Shown here piece by piece: positions 24,814 through 33,732 of a DNA stretch of 64,000 bases. Made by a program: the position numbers and the translations under genes. Source of the stretch: Marivivens donghaensis (GTDB lineage: Bacteria > Pseudomonadota > Alphaproteobacteria > Rhodobacterales > Rhodobacteraceae). The notes under the pieces are model-generated. The model saw only the letters and a program-made list of their open reading frames with translations. It did not search any database and was not told where the DNA came from. The DNA is taken from contig NZ_JAUFRA010000001.1 in NCBI RefSeq assembly GCF_030410045.1, positions 248,001 to 312,000 on the forward strand, written 5' to 3'. Numbering within the stretch: the first letter of the stretch is position 1; each line of letters opens with the position of its first letter.

Positions 24814-26991
24814 ATGAGCACCGCTGAATATCCCGGAGTTGCTGCTTGTCCCGCCTGTGTGGCAACTCCAATTGCCATTCGTCGTGCCGCAAAGGACGCG
24901 ACCGAAGGTAGCCGCGAATTGCATCTGTCCCTCCCGACGATCCACTGCGCGGCCTGTATTCAGACGGTTGAACGCGGTCTTCTCGCTCGGGAAGAGATCG
25001 AGGACGCGCGGGTAAACTTGACCCGCAAACGGGCAACCGTGCGGGTGCCCGCGACCACAAGCGACGAAGACGTCGTCGCGTTCATCGCAAGCCTTGGGTA
25101 CGAGGCAACTCCGCTGGACAGCGCGACGCTCTCAGTGGGCGAGGCGGACCGTTCGGCGCGTGATCTGGCCATGCGATTGGGCGTGGCTGGTTTCTCGATG
25201 ATGAACGTGATGTTGCTGTCGGTCGCCGTGTGGTCGGGGGCAACGGACGCAACACGCGATTTGTTCCATTGGTTGTCGGCCTTGATCGCGCTGCCGACCA
25301 TCGTCTTTTCGGCTCGTCCGTTTTACACCAGCGCATGGCGTGCGCTTAAGGTCGCTCACCTGAATATGGACGTTCCAATCACGTTGGCGATTTTGCTCGC
25401 GGCTGGCATGTCATTGTTTGAAACGATCAGCCATGGCGACCATGCGTACTTCGATGCGGCTTTGTCGTTGACGTTCTTCTTGTTGGCTGGTCGCTATCTA
25501 GATCAAAAAATGCGAAGCGTTGCGCGATCCGCCGCAACCGAGCTCGCCGCAATGGAAGCACCGACCGCCCTACGGATTGGTGAGAACGGCGCGGAAACCG
25601 TATCCCTCAAAGCCGTTTCTGTAGGCGACCTTCTGCTCGTTCAGCCGGGGGGGCGTGTGCCTGTCGATGGTGAAGTGGTCGGCGGTGCATCGGAACTAGA
25701 CCGCGCATTCCTCACGGGTGAAACGGATCCCGTTGCGGTCAGTGTCGGAACCGAAGTGAAAGCGGGCGAGGTCAACTTGACAGGCGCACTGCAAATTCGG
25801 GCCACAGCTGTTGGTGAGAACACGTTGCTGCATGCGCTGGCTGACCTTGTGTCGATGGCAGAGCAGGCGAAGTCTAAATACAATTCCTTGGCTGACCGTG
25901 CGGCCCGTATTTACGCGCCACTCGTCCATATTCTTGCGTTCGCGGCCTTCGTTTTCTGGCTCTGGATGACGGGCGGGGATGTGCGGCATGCGATGAATAT
26001 CGCGGTCGCGGTTCTGATCATCACTTGCCCTTGTGCGTTGGGTCTAGCGGTTCCTGCCGTCTCGACTGTGGCATCGGGACGTTTGTTCAAAGCGGGGCTT
26101 TTGGTCAAACACGCGACCGCGCTCGAACGCCTCGCTGAGATTGACGAGGTGGTGTTCGACAAGACAGGGACGCTGACAAAAGGGACACCTCAGCTCATCA
26201 CCAAACTGGACCCTCAAGTGCATGCGATCGCGTCTGCCTTGGCTCAAGGGTCGGGTCACCCGCGGTCCAAGGCGATTGTTGCTGCGGGGCGGGACCTTGA
26301 TCTGCCTTCCGTGACGGTGACCGATATAACTGAACAGCCAGGTATGGGGGTTCAGGGTCTACTCGATGGTCGGGCGGTGCGTTTGGGACGCGCCGAATGG
26401 ATTGGGGTTGAGGGGGAGAGCACTACAATCCTCGATATCGACGGACAAATCTTTGCACTTCAATTCGAAGACGCGCTGCGTGATGGGGCAGCGGAGTTGA
26501 TTGCGGGTCTCAAGGCGATGGGAATGCCAGTGACCTTGTTGTCGGGCGACACGACCGCTGCCGTGTCCAAGCTCGCAGATGAACTGTTGATCACCGATTG
26601 GCAGGCGGGCGTATTGCCGCAAGACAAGGCCGAGGTTCTGCGTGAGAAAGCGGCGCAGGGTAAACGGGTCCTGATGGTTGGTGACGGTTTGAACGACGTT
26701 GGCGCGCTGGCTCTTGCTCATGTGTCGATCGCACCAGCTTCGGCGTTAGAGGCCACTCGGGTCGCCGCAGATATGGTTCTGGTGAGCGGGAACCTCTCTC
26801 GGATCATAGATGGCATCAGAACCGCTAAATCGGCTCGATCTCGAATCCTTGAGAACTTTGCCGTTGCGGCGGTCTATAATATGATCGCAGTGCCGATTGC
26901 CTTTATGGGCTTTGCAACACCTCTTGCGGCGGCAATTGCGATGTCGTCCTCGTCGATTATCGTTTCAGTCAACGCACTACGGACCAAGTAA
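24814..26991 (+). CDS. ccoI: CcoI/FixI, copper-exporting P1B-type ATPase for cbb3 assembly
   Basis: A 725-residue copper pump that moves Cu(I) across the inner membrane for the CuB centre. The N-terminus has a CPAC motif and a heavy-metal-binding motif (IHCAACIQTVE, about 44-52). The membrane metal site is CPC in ITCPCALGLAVP (about 403). The phosphorylation motif DKTGT is near 449, TGE is in FLTGETDP, and the hinge is GDGLNDVGAL. The length is typical of FixI-type transporters. It is two bases from ccoH and one base from ccoS. Confidence 0.96.
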   Translation: MSTAEYPGVAACPACVATPIAIRRAAKDATEGSRELHLSLPTIHCAACIQTVERGLLAREEIEDARVNLTRKRATVRVPATTSDEDVVAFIASLGYEATPLDSATLSVGEADRSARDLAMRLGVAGFSMMNVMLLSVAVWSGATDATRDLFHWLSALIALPTIVFSARPFYTSAWRALKVAHLNMDVPITLAILLAAGMSLFETISHGDHAYFDAALSLTFFLLAGRYLDQKMRSVARSAATELAAMEAPTALRIGENGAETVSLKAVSVGDLLLVQPGGRVPVDGEVVGGASELDRAFLTGETDPVAVSVGTEVKAGEVNLTGALQIRATAVGENTLLHALADLVSMAEQAKSKYNSLADRAARIYAPLVHILAFAAFVFWLWMTGGDVRHAMNIAVAVLIITCPCALGLAVPAVSTVASGRLFKAGLLVKHATALERLAEIDEVVFDKTGTLTKGTPQLITKLDPQVHAIASALAQGSGHPRSKAIVAAGRDLDLPSVTVTDITEQPGMGVQGLLDGRAVRLGRAEWIGVEGESTTILDIDGQIFALQFEDALRDGAAELIAGLKAMGMPVTLLSGDTTAAVSKLADELLITDWQAGVLPQDKAEVLREKAAQGKRVLMVGDGLNDVGALALAHVSIAPASALEATRVAADMVLVSGNLSRIIDGIRTAKSARSRILENFAVAAVYNMIAVPIAFMGFATPLAAAIAMSSSSIIVSVNALRTK

Positions 26992-26992
26992 T

Positions 26993-27151
26993 ATGGAAGT
27001 TCTGTCACTCCTCATTCCTGTATCGCTGTGCTTGGGCGCCGTCGGTCTATTTGGGTTTTTCTGGACGATGCGGTCCAAACAATACGAAGATCCCGACGGT
27101 GATGCAGCCCGGATTTTGCGGACTGATTACGACGATCATCCGGCAGATTGA
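26993..27151 (+). CDS. ccoS: CcoS, cbb3 maturation protein
   Basis: A 52-residue protein: one membrane helix (LIPVSLCLGAVGLFGFFW), then a polar tail with the family pattern WTMRSKQYEDPDGDAARIL. It is required for haem and copper insertion into CcoN. The ATG at 26993 begins one base after the ccoI stop (TAATATG). It is the last gene of the operon, ended by the hairpin at 27173-27200. Confidence 0.94.
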   Translation: MEVLSLLIPVSLCLGAVGLFGFFWTMRSKQYEDPDGDAARILRTDYDDHPAD

Positions 27152-27172
27152 TTGAGCTGAAGAACAGACAAC

Positions 27173-27200
27173 AAAAAAGGCGCCCAAGCGGCGCCTTCTT
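27173..27200. terminator. Bidirectional terminator between ccoS and tRNA-Pro
   Basis: An 8-bp perfect stem (AAGGCGCC / GGCGCCTT) with loop CAAGC has an A run on the left and TTCTT on the right. It can end both ccoGHIS and the leftward tRNA transcript. Confidence 0.85.
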
Positions 27201-27206
27201 CGTAAT

Positions 27207-27283
27207 TGGTCGGAGCGAGAGGATTCGAACCTCCGACCCCCTGCTCCCGAAGCAGGTGCGCTACCAGGCTGCGCTACGCTCCG
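27207..27283 (-). tRNA. tRNA-Pro (anticodon CGG)
   Basis: A 77-nt gene including an encoded CCA end. The acceptor stem CGGAGCG pairs with CGCTCCG. The D arm contains GCGCAGCCTGGTAGCGC. The anticodon stem CCTGC / GCAGG holds the loop TTCGGGA, giving anticodon CGG. The T arm contains GGTTCGAATCC. All arms fold, so it looks functional. Confidence 0.97.
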
Positions 27284-27295
27284 ACCGTGGAGTGC

Positions 27296-27324
27296 GGGTT
27301 ACAGTTTCCATAGGGGATTTGCAA
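27296..27324 (-). promoter_or_regulatory. Probable tRNA-Pro promoter
   Basis: On the minus strand a TTGCAA (-35) is followed after exactly 17 bases by TAACCC (-10), ending 12 bases before the tRNA 5' end. The -10 match is weak but the position is right for a tRNA promoter. Confidence 0.4.
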
Positions 27325-27345
27325 GGCCCTTGGAGCCCAATTCGC

Positions 27346-28323
27346 TTAGGAATTTCCGCCCTGTTTGACCTGGAGAATACGCATCAAAACGGAGACCCGA
27401 GGGGAGGTAACAGTTTCGCTCCGAAGGCGGGTTTGGGACACTGGTTTGGTGTTCGATGCGCCACGAGTTTCGCGTAAGACGATGTATATACCAGAGGCGA
27501 TGATGATCGATGCACCGATGACCGTAGGCGCATCTAGTTTCTCACCGAACAGAAAGTATCCGTAAACTGTCGCCCAAATGATCTGACTATATTGCATCGG
27601 TGCGACGATCGCAGCCTCACCAGAGCGATAGGCCTGAATAAAGAGGAACGATGCGACCAGACCGAAGAGCGCGATAATGCCGGTCATGCCCAGATGCTCG
27701 ATCTCCATCGGTTGGTAGACAAACGGCATAGCAATCGCCATCGCCGCGAAGTTGCCCAGCATCGGATACATCAACATGACGACAGAGCGTTCTTCTGCCC
27801 CAATCTTGCGCGAGATAATCGCAACAACGGCGTTGGTCACCGCAGCAAACATCGCCGCAAAATGACCTAGTGAAAGTTCAGAACTGCCAGGGCGGAGTAC
27901 GATGATGACCCCGATCAAACCGACGATAACGGCCAGCCAACGATGAATGCCTACCTTTTCGCCCAGCAGCGGGATCGCCAGAATGGTGATTAACAACGGT
28001 GAGGCAAAGAGGATTGCGTAGGTCTGCGCCAATTCGAGCACGGTGAAGGCGTAGAAGGCGCAAACGCCCGTATTCACCATGCACGCCATCCGCAGTGCCA
28101 TCCAGTATGGGTGACGCGGGATGAGGTTATCAGCCTCAGTGTCGCGCATCAGGATGATCGTGACCAATGGGAAGCTCAACAAGGCCGCAAAGAAAATGAT
28201 CTGGAACGCGCCAAAGCCCGCTTCGCCCAGATACTTCACAACGACGTCGTGGGTTGCGTAGATACCCATCGCGCCCAAGGCATAAAAGGCCCCTTTTACG
28301 TTGCTCTTTGCGTATTCCGCCAT
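27346..28323 (-). CDS. DMT superfamily transporter (EamA type)
   Basis: A 325-residue inner-membrane carrier with ten hydrophobic segments in two EamA repeats, for example ALGAMGIYATHDVVVKYL near the start and YSQIIWATVYGYFLFGEKLDAPTVIGASIIIASG in the second repeat (outline). The ATG at 28323 follows GGAGG; the open frame runs 32 codons further without a site. The substrate is unknown; relatives export metabolites such as amino acids or S-adenosylmethionine. It is monocistronic, on the same strand as leuB upstream and separated from it by a terminator. Confidence 0.88.
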   Translation of the reverse strand: MAEYAKSNVKGAFYALGAMGIYATHDVVVKYLGEAGFGAFQIIFFAALLSFPLVTIILMRDTEADNLIPRHPYWMALRMACMVNTGVCAFYAFTVLELAQTYAILFASPLLITILAIPLLGEKVGIHRWLAVIVGLIGVIIVLRPGSSELSLGHFAAMFAAVTNAVVAIISRKIGAEERSVVMLMYPMLGNFAAMAIAMPFVYQPMEIEHLGMTGIIALFGLVASFLFIQAYRSGEAAIVAPMQYSQIIWATVYGYFLFGEKLDAPTVIGASIIIASGIYIVLRETRGASNTKPVSQTRLRSETVTSPRVSVLMRILQVKQGGNS

Positions 28324-28400
28324 GGTGCCTCCGTTTGCGCTAACCCAGCTATGGAGCGGGTTTTGGCGTGGTGCAAGTGATAAACTCCTGACTTCAGGCA

Positions 28401-28430
28401 AAAGAAAACGGGCGCTCAAATGAACGCCCG
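28401..28430 (-). terminator. Terminator after leuB
   Basis: The stem CGGGCG / CGCCCG with a 10-nt loop is followed on the minus strand by TTTTCTTTT. It lies about 25 bases past the leuB stop. Confidence 0.8.
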
Positions 28431-28452
28431 CTTCCTAAAATTTAGATCGCGA

Positions 28453-29559
28453 TTAGAGCGATGCGTCGAGTGCCGCGATGATCTTGTCACCCATTTCCGA
28501 AGTGGAAACAGGAACGCCACCTTCAGGGCCGAGCAGGTCTGCAGTACGAACGCCGTCCGCCAGAACCTTCTCAACAGCCTGTTCCAGACGGTCAGCTTCG
28601 GCGCCTTGGTCGAAGGAGTAGCGCAGAGCCATTGCGAACGACAGGATACAGGCGATCGGGTTTGCTTTGCCCTGGCCAGCGATGTCGGGCGCAGAACCGT
28701 GTACCGGTTCGTAGAGTGCTTTCGGACGGCCATTCGCCATCGGAGCGCCGAGCGATGCGGACGGCAGCATGCCGAGCGAACCGGTTAGCATAGCAGCCGC
28801 ATCCGACAGAAGGTCGCCGAACAGGTTGTCGGTTACGATCACGTCGAACTGTTTGGGCCAGCGGCAGAGCTGCATTGCGCCAGCGTCTGCATACATGTGG
28901 GACAGTTCGACGTCTGGATATTCAGCATCGTGAACTTCGGTCACAACCTGACGCCACAGGATGCCCGATTCCATAACGTTGGCCTTCTCCATCGAGCAGA
29001 CCTTGTTGCCGCGTTTACGTGCCAGTTCGAATGCCGAACGTGCAACGCGTGCGATTTCGGATTCGGTGTAACGCTGGGTGTTGATGCCAACACGCTCGTT
29101 GCCTTCTTCGATGATGCCGCGCGGCTCACCGAAATAGATGCCCGAGGTCAGTTCGCGTACGATCATGATGTCGAGGCCAGCAACGACGTCTTTTTTCAGC
29201 GACGAGAAATCTGCAAGCGCGTCAAAGCACTGGGCCGGACGCAGGTTCGAGAACAGGTCCATTTCTTTGCGAAGGCGCAGAAGGCCGCGCTCTGGCTTCA
29301 CCGAGAAGTCGAGGTTGTCGTACTGAGGACCGCCAACAGCGCCGAGCAGCACAGCGTCAACGTCTTGCGCTTTGGCCATTGTATCGTCGTGCAGCGGGGT
29401 GCCGTATTTGTCATAGGCGCAGCCACCGACGAGGTCTTCGCTCACGTCAAAAGCGAGGTCGCGCTTATCGCCGTACCAAGTGATGATCTTCTTAACTTCG
29501 CCCATTACTTCAGGGCCAATACCGTCGCCGGCGAGGATCAGGATCGAGGGGTTAGACAT
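28453..29559 (-). CDS. leuB: 3-isopropylmalate dehydrogenase
   Basis: A 368-residue NAD enzyme of leucine synthesis, oxidising 3-isopropylmalate with loss of CO2. Motifs are intact: ILAGDGIGPEV at the N-terminus, the substrate region RPAQCFD and RELTSGIYFGEPRG, and the metal-binding segment VTDNLFGDLLSDAAAML. NAD selectivity fits EPVHGSAPDIAG. The ATG at 29559 follows AAGGAAG and gives the family length. In this window it is parted from leuCD by two unrelated genes on the same strand. Confidence 0.95.
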   Translation of the reverse strand: MSNPSILILAGDGIGPEVMGEVKKIITWYGDKRDLAFDVSEDLVGGCAYDKYGTPLHDDTMAKAQDVDAVLLGAVGGPQYDNLDFSVKPERGLLRLRKEMDLFSNLRPAQCFDALADFSSLKKDVVAGLDIMIVRELTSGIYFGEPRGIIEEGNERVGINTQRYTESEIARVARSAFELARKRGNKVCSMEKANVMESGILWRQVVTEVHDAEYPDVELSHMYADAGAMQLCRWPKQFDVIVTDNLFGDLLSDAAAMLTGSLGMLPSASLGAPMANGRPKALYEPVHGSAPDIAGQGKANPIACILSFAMALRYSFDQGAEADRLEQAVEKVLADGVRTADLLGPEGGVPVSTSEMGDKIIAALDASL

Positions 29560-29633
29560 CTCGTACTTCCTTGTCTGAAAAGGTCTGGGATGGCCTATCT
29601 GTTTGCTGCCCAAGGGTCAAGAAACCAAGGGGT

Positions 29634-30557
29634 TTATGGCGCTGATAAAACATCTACCCAAACGGGGCGATGTGGTCCGATAGGTGTGTCCTCGATTCCT
29701 GCGTTTTGAATTGTCAGAGTGGCGGACGGCAGGACGTAATCGACGCGTAACGCGCCGATTGGATCGGGCCAATACGCTGTGGGCTGGTTGGGTAGTGGGT
29801 CTTGGATCTGTGGGTCGTTCAACAAACTAATTAAGGCCTCACGTCGTCCTTCCCCTCGGTCGGGGTCAAGGTTGGCGATGCCTAATATGACGAAGTCGTC
29901 GGGCGGAGGACCAAAGTCGCCGTCCAGAACGTTCCGCCAAAAGCGAATTTCATCCGCGTTTCGCCGCCCATTTCGATCTTCAGGCCCATCGAAAACGGGC
30001 GGAGTGGCTGAAAACGCTAGGAGTGTGAGGGGGCGGTTGGGCGTCAAAATCTGAACCTGCCAGTGTCCTACGCTCGATAGCTGCTGGACGCCTCGAAGGG
30101 GATCATCTTTGGCCATGAGCGTCTGCGGAAGGTCCGCCCAAAGCGCATCGCTGTAGTCGGTGACAGTTCCTATGGGGAAGTCCGATAGAATAGCCATTCC
30201 CCCGTCACCACTGAACAGCCCATAGCCCATGGCATCACGTGCCCCACCGAGCCGTCCATTTTGATCGACATCGAAGCCCGTTTGCATGCCGCTGTTAGGT
30301 CTCAGTGCAAAAATATGAGGGTAGGGGGCTGTCAGGCGATCATTGAATGCGTTCAGCGCGCGTAGGTCGCGGTCATAATCGATATCAGTCAGCAGAAGGA
30401 CATCGGCGGCCAACGCTCCGATTCGCTCGGAAACCTGCACGATCTCAGGTGTTTCATTCAGGATGTCGGCAAGCAAAAGCCCCGGTCCATTTCTGGACAG
30501 GGGCGCTGCATAGGTTGCGATACGAATGGTGTCCGCCCAAACGGGCGATACACCCAT
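29634..30557 (-). CDS. Exported endonuclease/exonuclease/phosphatase-family protein
   Basis: About 307 residues from the ATG at 30557. The fold is EEP-like: IRIATYAAPLSRNGPG at the start, DVLLLTDIDYDRDL, FVILGIANLDPDRGEGR and ALRVDYVLPS at the end. The Asn/Asp/His catalytic set is only partly recognisable, so activity is uncertain. A good signal peptide (VRRFLAACLISMGVSPVWA) begins before this ATG, but the next in-frame ATG codons (30680, 30695) would overlap the upstream gene by over 115 bases and no GTG or TTG lies between. The start is therefore unresolved. It lies between a membrane protein and leuB. Confidence 0.72.
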   Translation of the reverse strand: MGVSPVWADTIRIATYAAPLSRNGPGLLLADILNETPEIVQVSERIGALAADVLLLTDIDYDRDLRALNAFNDRLTAPYPHIFALRPNSGMQTGFDVDQNGRLGGARDAMGYGLFSGDGGMAILSDFPIGTVTDYSDALWADLPQTLMAKDDPLRGVQQLSSVGHWQVQILTPNRPLTLLAFSATPPVFDGPEDRNGRRNADEIRFWRNVLDGDFGPPPDDFVILGIANLDPDRGEGRREALISLLNDPQIQDPLPNQPTAYWPDPIGALRVDYVLPSATLTIQNAGIEDTPIGPHRPVWVDVLSAP

Positions 30558-30562
30558 GGAAA

Positions 30563-31504
30563 TCAGGCAAGCTGCAAGGAATCGTCGGACAAGGTGCGAC
30601 GACGTTTGTCTTCGATCAGTTGTGCCACGCGCCCCATCGCGATCCCGCGCATTAGGAGTGACGCAGGTAAGAACGCCCATGCCGAAACCGTCCAAATCAA
30701 CGTGTGCGGCTCTGCTAAGCTGATCGGGTCAATAAAGTCCGAGGCCAGCTTTACGAAGGCCGGAAGGACAAATGGCAGGAGAAATCCAAAGATAATGTTA
30801 ACTTGGCCATCGCGTTGAAGGCGTTCCACAATGTCCCCACCTGCCGTCGGGTCGAACGTCGGCATGTTGGTCCATACGTTGAAGCCACTTGTGCGCGACG
30901 GCCATTGGTTCATGCGCAGAGCGAGAACAAAGCTCGCCAAGGACACGATGGAAACAAGGTAGGAGATGCCCGCAGCGGTGCGTAGCGACTGGATTAGGTC
31001 CAAATCGGCGTCTTGGGGTAGCATCAGAACCATCAAGCGGACAGGGGAATACGGGAAGTCGATCATCTCGGACAGGCGATGCCCGACGGCCGAAATAAAC
31101 AGTGTCAGCGTGGTTTGTTCGAACTTCCCGCGTACGATCAACGTGATGAAGAACACACTGAGGAACAATGCGATGAAACGGATGCGATTGAATGGCGGTG
31201 CATCGCGGAATTCGACCAAGCTCGGATAGTCCGAGTTGTATTCCACGAACGTAAAGACAGCCGCGATCAGCGCCACAAGGGCGACGATTTGGGTGGTGTC
31301 TGAATGGGTGCCCGGTAACAGCATTGACGGAGTCGCAACAAGCAACACCACAAACGCTGCACGCAGAACTGCCCCTGCAATTCGCGAAAACACTTCTCTT
31401 TTTTCCTCAATCCGGCCGGACCCGATGCTTTGCCGTGTCCTGTTTCCAGTTTGACCTCGTGCGATATGCACGATCTGCCTCATCTTTGACATAATGTTGC
31501 CCAT
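30563..31504 (-). CDS. Membrane protein of unknown function
   Basis: About 313 residues. After a basic, Arg-rich cytoplasmic N-terminus (about 40 residues) come roughly six hydrophobic segments, including AVLRAAFVVLLVATPSMLL, IVALVALIAAVFTFV, FIALFLSVFFITLIV, ISYLVSIVSLASFVLAL, IIFGFLLPFVLPAFV and LIWTVSAWAFLPASLL. I do not recognise the family. ATG codons at 31504, 31492 and 31483 are all possible; none has a strong ribosome site. Its stop lies just before or inside the EEP-family gene, so the two are probably coupled. The pair sits between leuCD and leuB. Confidence 0.72.
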   Translation of the reverse strand: MGNIMSKMRQIVHIARGQTGNRTRQSIGSGRIEEKREVFSRIAGAVLRAAFVVLLVATPSMLLPGTHSDTTQIVALVALIAAVFTFVEYNSDYPSLVEFRDAPPFNRIRFIALFLSVFFITLIVRGKFEQTTLTLFISAVGHRLSEMIDFPYSPVRLMVLMLPQDADLDLIQSLRTAAGISYLVSIVSLASFVLALRMNQWPSRTSGFNVWTNMPTFDPTAGGDIVERLQRDGQVNIIFGFLLPFVLPAFVKLASDFIDPISLAEPHTLIWTVSAWAFLPASLLMRGIAMGRVAQLIEDKRRRTLSDDSLQLA

Positions 31505-31640
31505 TTTCGGACCCCGCTGCAACTAACGGGTTAATATGACGAAATCTATTGGGCGGTTTTGCGGCATGAGTGGTGCGAGAATGCAACCATTTCAAAGCGG
31601 TGCTTTGGCGGGCGAAACTGTGGCACGAAATGTGGCAGAC

Positions 31641-31698
31641 TACATTTGTCCTGTATCCAAATGTATAGCGGGGACCGCCTTTTGGACGATCCCCGCTA
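31641..31698 (-). terminator. Two stem-loops after leuD
   Basis: TACATTTG / CAAATGTA (31641-31665, 9-nt loop) and TAGCGGGG / CCCCGCTA (31666-31698, 17-nt loop with inner pairing) are adjacent, both perfect 8-bp stems. The GC-rich one lies about 23 bases past the leuD stop. No long U run follows, so termination is probable but not certain. Confidence 0.5.
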
Positions 31699-31720
31699 AA
31701 GTAACGCTATATCTTGTGGC

Positions 31721-32326
31721 TTAGAGCCACGGACGCTCTGCGTTGGACTTTGCTTCGAACGCGTCAATCGCCGAAACATGCTCCATGGTTAGGCCGATAT
31801 CGTCCAAACCGTTCATCAGGCAGTGTTTTTTGAACGCGTCGACTTCGAAGGCGAACTCTTGGCCGTCCGAAGTGGTGACAACCTGATTCTCAAGATCAAC
31901 GGTCATACGAGCGTTAGAGCCCTTTTCCGCGTCTTTCATCAGAACATCGACAACATCCTGCGGGAAGACGATTGGCAGGATGCCGTTCTTGAAGCAGTTG
32001 TTAAAGAAGATGTCTGCGAACGAGGTCGAGATCACGCATTTGATGCCAAAGTCAGCAATAGCCCACGGCGCGTGTTCGCGCGACGAACCACAGCCGAAGT
32101 TGTCGCCGGCGACAAGAATCTGTGCGTCGCGATACTGCGGTTTGTTCAGGACGAAATCAGCGATTTCGTTGCCCTGACGGTCGTAACGCATTTCGTCGAA
32201 CAGGTTTACACCCAGACCCGAACGTTTGATCGTCTTAAGGAAGATCTTTGGGATGATCATATCGGTGTCGATGTTCACCAACGGCATCGGTGCTGCGATA
32301 CCCTGAAGTGTTTCAAACTTTTCCAT
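31721..32326 (-). CDS. leuD: 3-isopropylmalate dehydratase, small subunit
   Basis: A 201-residue subunit that completes the isopropylmalate isomerase with LeuC. Typical features are GIAAPMPLVNIDTDMIIPKIFLK at the start (substrate loop) and GDNFGCGSSREHAPWA in the middle. The length is normal. The start overlaps the leuC stop by one base (TAATG), so translation is coupled. Confidence 0.95.
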   Translation of the reverse strand: MEKFETLQGIAAPMPLVNIDTDMIIPKIFLKTIKRSGLGVNLFDEMRYDRQGNEIADFVLNKPQYRDAQILVAGDNFGCGSSREHAPWAIADFGIKCVISTSFADIFFNNCFKNGILPIVFPQDVVDVLMKDAEKGSNARMTVDLENQVVTTSDGQEFAFEVDAFKKHCLMNGLDDIGLTMEHVSAIDAFEAKSNAERPWL

Positions 32327-33732
32327 TACATCATCTCCCGAACGTCGGTGAGTTTACCGGTGATTGCAGCAGCTGCAGCCATTGCCGGCGAAACGAGGTG
32401 GGTGCGGCCCTTGTAGCCCTGACGGCCTTCAAAGTTGCGGTTGGAGGTGGATGCGCAACGCTCGCCCTCGGCCAATTGGTCGGGGTTCATCGCGAGACAC
32501 ATGGAGCAACCTGCCATACGCCATTCAAAGCCAGCATCGATAAAGATCTGCGCGATGCCTTCTTCTTCGGCCTGAGCACGGACGAGGCCCGAACCAGGAA
32601 CGACCATAGCACGCATGCCGTCTTTGACTTTTTTGCCCTTCAGGATTTCTGCAGCGGCGCGAAGGTCTTCGATACGGCCGTTGGTGCAGGACCCGATGAA
32701 CACGGTGTCGATTTTGATATCGGTCAGTTTCTGACCAGAGGTCAGACCCATGTATTCGATCGCGCGTTTCGCAGCTTCGACTTTACCGCCTTTGAAGTCT
32801 TCCGGCGACGGAACGACAGCAGAGATCGGCAGAACGTCTTCGGGCGAGGTGCCCCAAGTTACAACGGGTTCGATCTCTTCACCTTTGAGGGTCACAACTT
32901 TATCGAAGTGTGCGCCTTCGTCGGTGAACAGGGTTTTCCAGTATTCAACAGCCGCATCGTAGTCAGCGCCTTTCGGAGCATGCGGACGGCCTTTAACGTA
33001 GTCGAAGGTTTTCTGATCAGGAGCGATCAAACCAGCGCGTGCGCCGCCTTCGATTGCCATGTTACAGACGGTCATGCGGCCTTCCATCGACAGATCGCGG
33101 ATCGCTTCGCCGCAGTATTCGATGACATAACCAGTACCGCCAGCGGTGCCAGTTGCGCCGATCACAGCCAGAGTGATGTCTTTCGCGGTCACACCCGGCA
33201 TCAGTTTGCCAGTGATTTCCACTTTCATGTTCTTCGACTTCTTCTGGATGAGCGTCTGGGTCGCCAGAACGTGCTCAACCTCGGACGTACCGATGCCATG
33301 TGCCAGTGCACCAAATGCGCCGTGAGTTGCGGTGTGGCTGTCGCCACACACGACGGTCATGCCCGGAAGGGTCCAACCCTGCTCTGGGCCGACGATGTGC
33401 ACGATGCCCTGACGAACGTCGGACACTGGGTAGTAGTTGATACCGAACTCTTTGGCGTTCTTGTCGAGCGCAGCAACCTGAATGCGGCTGTCTTCGGTCA
33501 TGGTCGCTGGGTCCGCACGGTCCAGAGTGGTCGGAACGTTGTGATCCGGAACAGCGATGGTTTTTTCCGGAGCGCGCACTTTGCGGCCAGCCATACGCAG
33601 ACCTTCGAATGCCTGCGGCGAGGTCACTTCGTGAACGAGGTGGCGGTCGATGTACAGCAAGCAGGTGCCGTCTTCGGATTGTTGGACGACGTGTGCGTCC
33701 CAGATTTTGTCATAGAGCGTCTTGGGCGACAT
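32326..33732 (-). CDS. leuC: 3-isopropylmalate dehydratase, large subunit
   Basis: A 468-residue aconitase-fold subunit with a [4Fe-4S] cluster that isomerises 2- to 3-isopropylmalate. Cluster ligands lie in FIGSCTNGRI and in GCSMCLAMNPD. VVCGDSHTATHGAFGALAHGIG is the classic aconitase signature block (in outline). The frame on the other strand is also open over its whole length, but that is a codon-bias shadow. It is followed by leuD with coupled start. Confidence 0.96.
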   Translation of the reverse strand: MSPKTLYDKIWDAHVVQQSEDGTCLLYIDRHLVHEVTSPQAFEGLRMAGRKVRAPEKTIAVPDHNVPTTLDRADPATMTEDSRIQVAALDKNAKEFGINYYPVSDVRQGIVHIVGPEQGWTLPGMTVVCGDSHTATHGAFGALAHGIGTSEVEHVLATQTLIQKKSKNMKVEITGKLMPGVTAKDITLAVIGATGTAGGTGYVIEYCGEAIRDLSMEGRMTVCNMAIEGGARAGLIAPDQKTFDYVKGRPHAPKGADYDAAVEYWKTLFTDEGAHFDKVVTLKGEEIEPVVTWGTSPEDVLPISAVVPSPEDFKGGKVEAAKRAIEYMGLTSGQKLTDIKIDTVFIGSCTNGRIEDLRAAAEILKGKKVKDGMRAMVVPGSGLVRAQAEEEGIAQIFIDAGFEWRMAGCSMCLAMNPDQLAEGERCASTSNRNFEGRQGYKGRTHLVSPAMAAAAAITGKLTDVREMM

